Shown here in pieces: positions 62,938 to 64,000 of a stretch of 64,000 nucleotides of DNA (the stretch's first letter is position 1; each line of letters begins with the position of its first letter). The notes beneath the pieces were generated by a model, which had not been told where the DNA came from, did not search any database, and saw only the letters and a list, made by a program, of their open reading frames with translations. Source of the DNA: MWBF01 sp040772005 (GTDB lineage Bacteria; Chloroflexota; Anaerolineae; CG2-30-64-16); NCBI GenBank assembly GCA_040772005.1, contig JAXGYZ010000006.1:124001-188000 (forward strand), written 5' to 3'. Made by a program: the position numbers and the translations under genes.

Positions 62938-63486
62938 CTAATGGAACTTACCCTGGCCCTGCAGCTCCGAGTGTACGAACAGCTCCAGGAAGCCGCCCGG
63001 GTTGGGCACAAACAGAGTCGAGATCGTCGCCTTGCCCTGCCCGTTCAGGCCGGCGTAGATGCCCGTGGCCGACAGGATGGTCCAGTTGCCCTCGGCCGTA
63101 ATAGTCGAGCACAGGGGCGGCAGCGGGTCCGGCAACGGCGGCCCTTCCTCGATCCGGACGCCCTGCATGCGGATGGTGATGGTGTCTTCCGGCGTCGGGC
63201 CGGTCAACACGGAGGTGGTGTGGATCGTCTTCCAGCAGTTGTCGAAGCCGCCGACCACATAGGTTTCGTCGACCTCGCCGGCGCCGGTCACCAGCCCCGC
63301 GGACGACCAAATGCCGGAGCCACTGCCGGTGGGGATGGGAGTGTAGGTCACGTCGAAGGTGAAGCTCAGGTCCTCAGGCGGCGCGGCGCCGACCGGCAGC
63401 ACCACGCTGCCGAGCAGCAAGAGCAGCGTGCCGAGCACCGCGACGCGGTTGAGTCGGGACTTTCGCTCACTACTGGTACGGAACAT
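62938..63486 (-). CDS. secreted protein of unknown function, 182 aa
   Basis: Signal peptide at residues 1-35 ending 'PVGAAPPED', then a beta-rich domain with 'FTFDVTYTPIPTGSGSG' and 'ATGIYAGLNGQGKAT', which is reminiscent of small secreted or allene-oxide-cyclase-like beta-barrels. No membrane anchor or catalytic motif. AGGAGG lies just before the ATG. It has the second copy of the duplicated upstream region, so it may be expressed together with the YdhR-like gene. Confidence 0.7.
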   Translation of the reverse strand: MFRTSSERKSRLNRVAVLGTLLLLLGSVVLPVGAAPPEDLSFTFDVTYTPIPTGSGSGIWSSAGLVTGAGEVDETYVVGGFDNCWKTIHTTSVLTGPTPEDTITIRMQGVRIEEGPPLPDPLPPLCSTITAEGNWTILSATGIYAGLNGQGKATISTLFVPNPGGFLELFVHSELQGQGKFH

Positions 63487-63510
63487 GGTTTCCTCCTATC
63501 AAGTGGCTGG

Positions 63511-63617
63511 AGCCTTCATCCCCAGTCAAAACAAGCATAATGCTCGGATTAGTATTGCACAGAAACCGTTCCAAAACCGTTTCCGCAGCACCGGTCAAGC
63601 ACGATCAGGAGACATGG
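63511..63617 (-). promoter_or_regulatory. duplicated upstream region, copy 2
   Basis: Copy of 62043-62150 located 25 bp before the start of the secreted protein gene (63486). Contains GGAAACGGTTTTGGAACGG on the minus strand. Confidence 0.6.
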
Positions 63618-63673
63618 TTTCTACTTTTTGAGTCCCCGTTTCACCGCATCGCGCCGGCACACGCTCAACTCAC

Positions 63674-64000
63674 TCATCCGGCCATGAGCGCCTCTGCAGC
63701 GAGGATGCCGGACATGGCGGCCCGCGCCACGCTGTAGCCCGGGTAGGTCGTCTGCCCGGATTGGTACAGGCCGCGGATGGGGGTGCGATGCGGAAAGTGG
63801 TTCCACGGCGCGACCTGCGGTGAGAGGCCGTAGACGGCCCCCTGGTACAGGTTCAGGCGGTCCCGGAAATCCCGCGGGCTGACGAGACGCCTGACCGCGA
63901 TGTCGAGCCGGTGGATGCGGGAGAGGGCTGTCACCGCCCGGTCGAGAACGGCCTCCTTGCGCTCCTCGGTCCAGTCGCCGGCCGGAAGATCGCGGCGCAC
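63674..64000 (-). CDS. C-terminus of a CrtI/phytoene-desaturase-like oxidoreductase, cut by the window edge
   Basis: The last 108 residues are present, with no in-window start. 'GAVYGLSPQVAPWNHFPHRT' and 'GLYQSGQTTYPGYSVARAAM' match the C-terminal FAD-contacting region of phytoene desaturase-like amine oxidoreductases; the 'GxxxxPGxGVxxA' pattern is varied to PGYSVARA. Carotenoid or other polyene substrate is possible. Confidence 0.82.
   Translation of the reverse strand: MRRDLPAGDWTEERKEAVLDRAVTALSRIHRLDIAVRRLVSPRDFRDRLNLYQGAVYGLSPQVAPWNHFPHRTPIRGLYQSGQTTYPGYSVARAAMSGILAAEALMAG

Overview
The window is GC-rich bacterial DNA, most probably from a member of the Chloroflexota. This is an inference from gene content: tubulin-like and vWA proteins, Thr/Pro 'TPTPT' linkers in secreted proteins, caspase/CHAT-STAND-WD40 proteins, and many intergenic palindromes. 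No rRNA or other taxonomic marker is present.

Layout. 1-8116 (minus): a cassette of a CAP-domain membrane protein, a membrane-anchored vWA protein, a large tubulin/FtsZ-superfamily GTPase and a partial beta-propeller protein. 8333-9202: a LysM x2 L,D-transpeptidase with its own promoter. 9545-14530 (plus): a cytochrome c maturation block (CcmH, CcmG/TlpA, CcmF) flanked by two zinc-ribbon membrane proteins. 14543-18343: a GlnE-type nucleotidyltransferase with two ACT domains in the middle. 18347-21424: RraA-like protein, small membrane protein, PfpI/DJ-1 protein and an SDR. 21448-28655: five metabolic genes (HEAT protein, LarA, PhyH oxygenase, MFS transporter, S10 peptidase) bracketed by two inverted copies of a roughly 430-bp composite repeat. 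28780-30090: a phasin-like protein and a PhaR-type regulator. 30238-32826: histidine phosphatase, RsgA with a three-copy 85-bp tandem repeat at its 3' end, and an isolated 27-codon gene with promoter, ribosome-binding site and two terminators. 32941-35269: GNAT-PAS-cupin operon and tRNA-Lys(CTT). 35747-38031: a zinc-ribbon/HTH protein and a DUF5060-type glycoside hydrolase. 38213-40749: a NO/redox-stress operon (DUF438-hemerythrin-PAS, DUF1858, Ric) behind a CRP/FNR-like site. 40763-41095: DinB gene remnant and repeat.

41194-53194 is the most unusual part. It holds a caspase protein, a caspase-STAND-TM-WD40 protein broken by one frameshift, a CHAT-STAND-TM-FGE protein, an unknown 215-residue protein and a possible 20-codon ORF, all on the minus strand, with an oppositely oriented HicB-like antitoxin gene between them. 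Three protease-type domains joined to two STAND NTPase modules fit a biological-conflict or programmed-cell-death system.

53298-64000 (minus) encodes a 1,809-residue secreted protein, a rhodanese, a methyltransferase, a GNAT enzyme, a YdhR-like protein, small membrane and secreted proteins, and the C-terminus of a CrtI-like oxidoreductase cut by the window edge. Two of these genes share a duplicated upstream region of about 107 bp.
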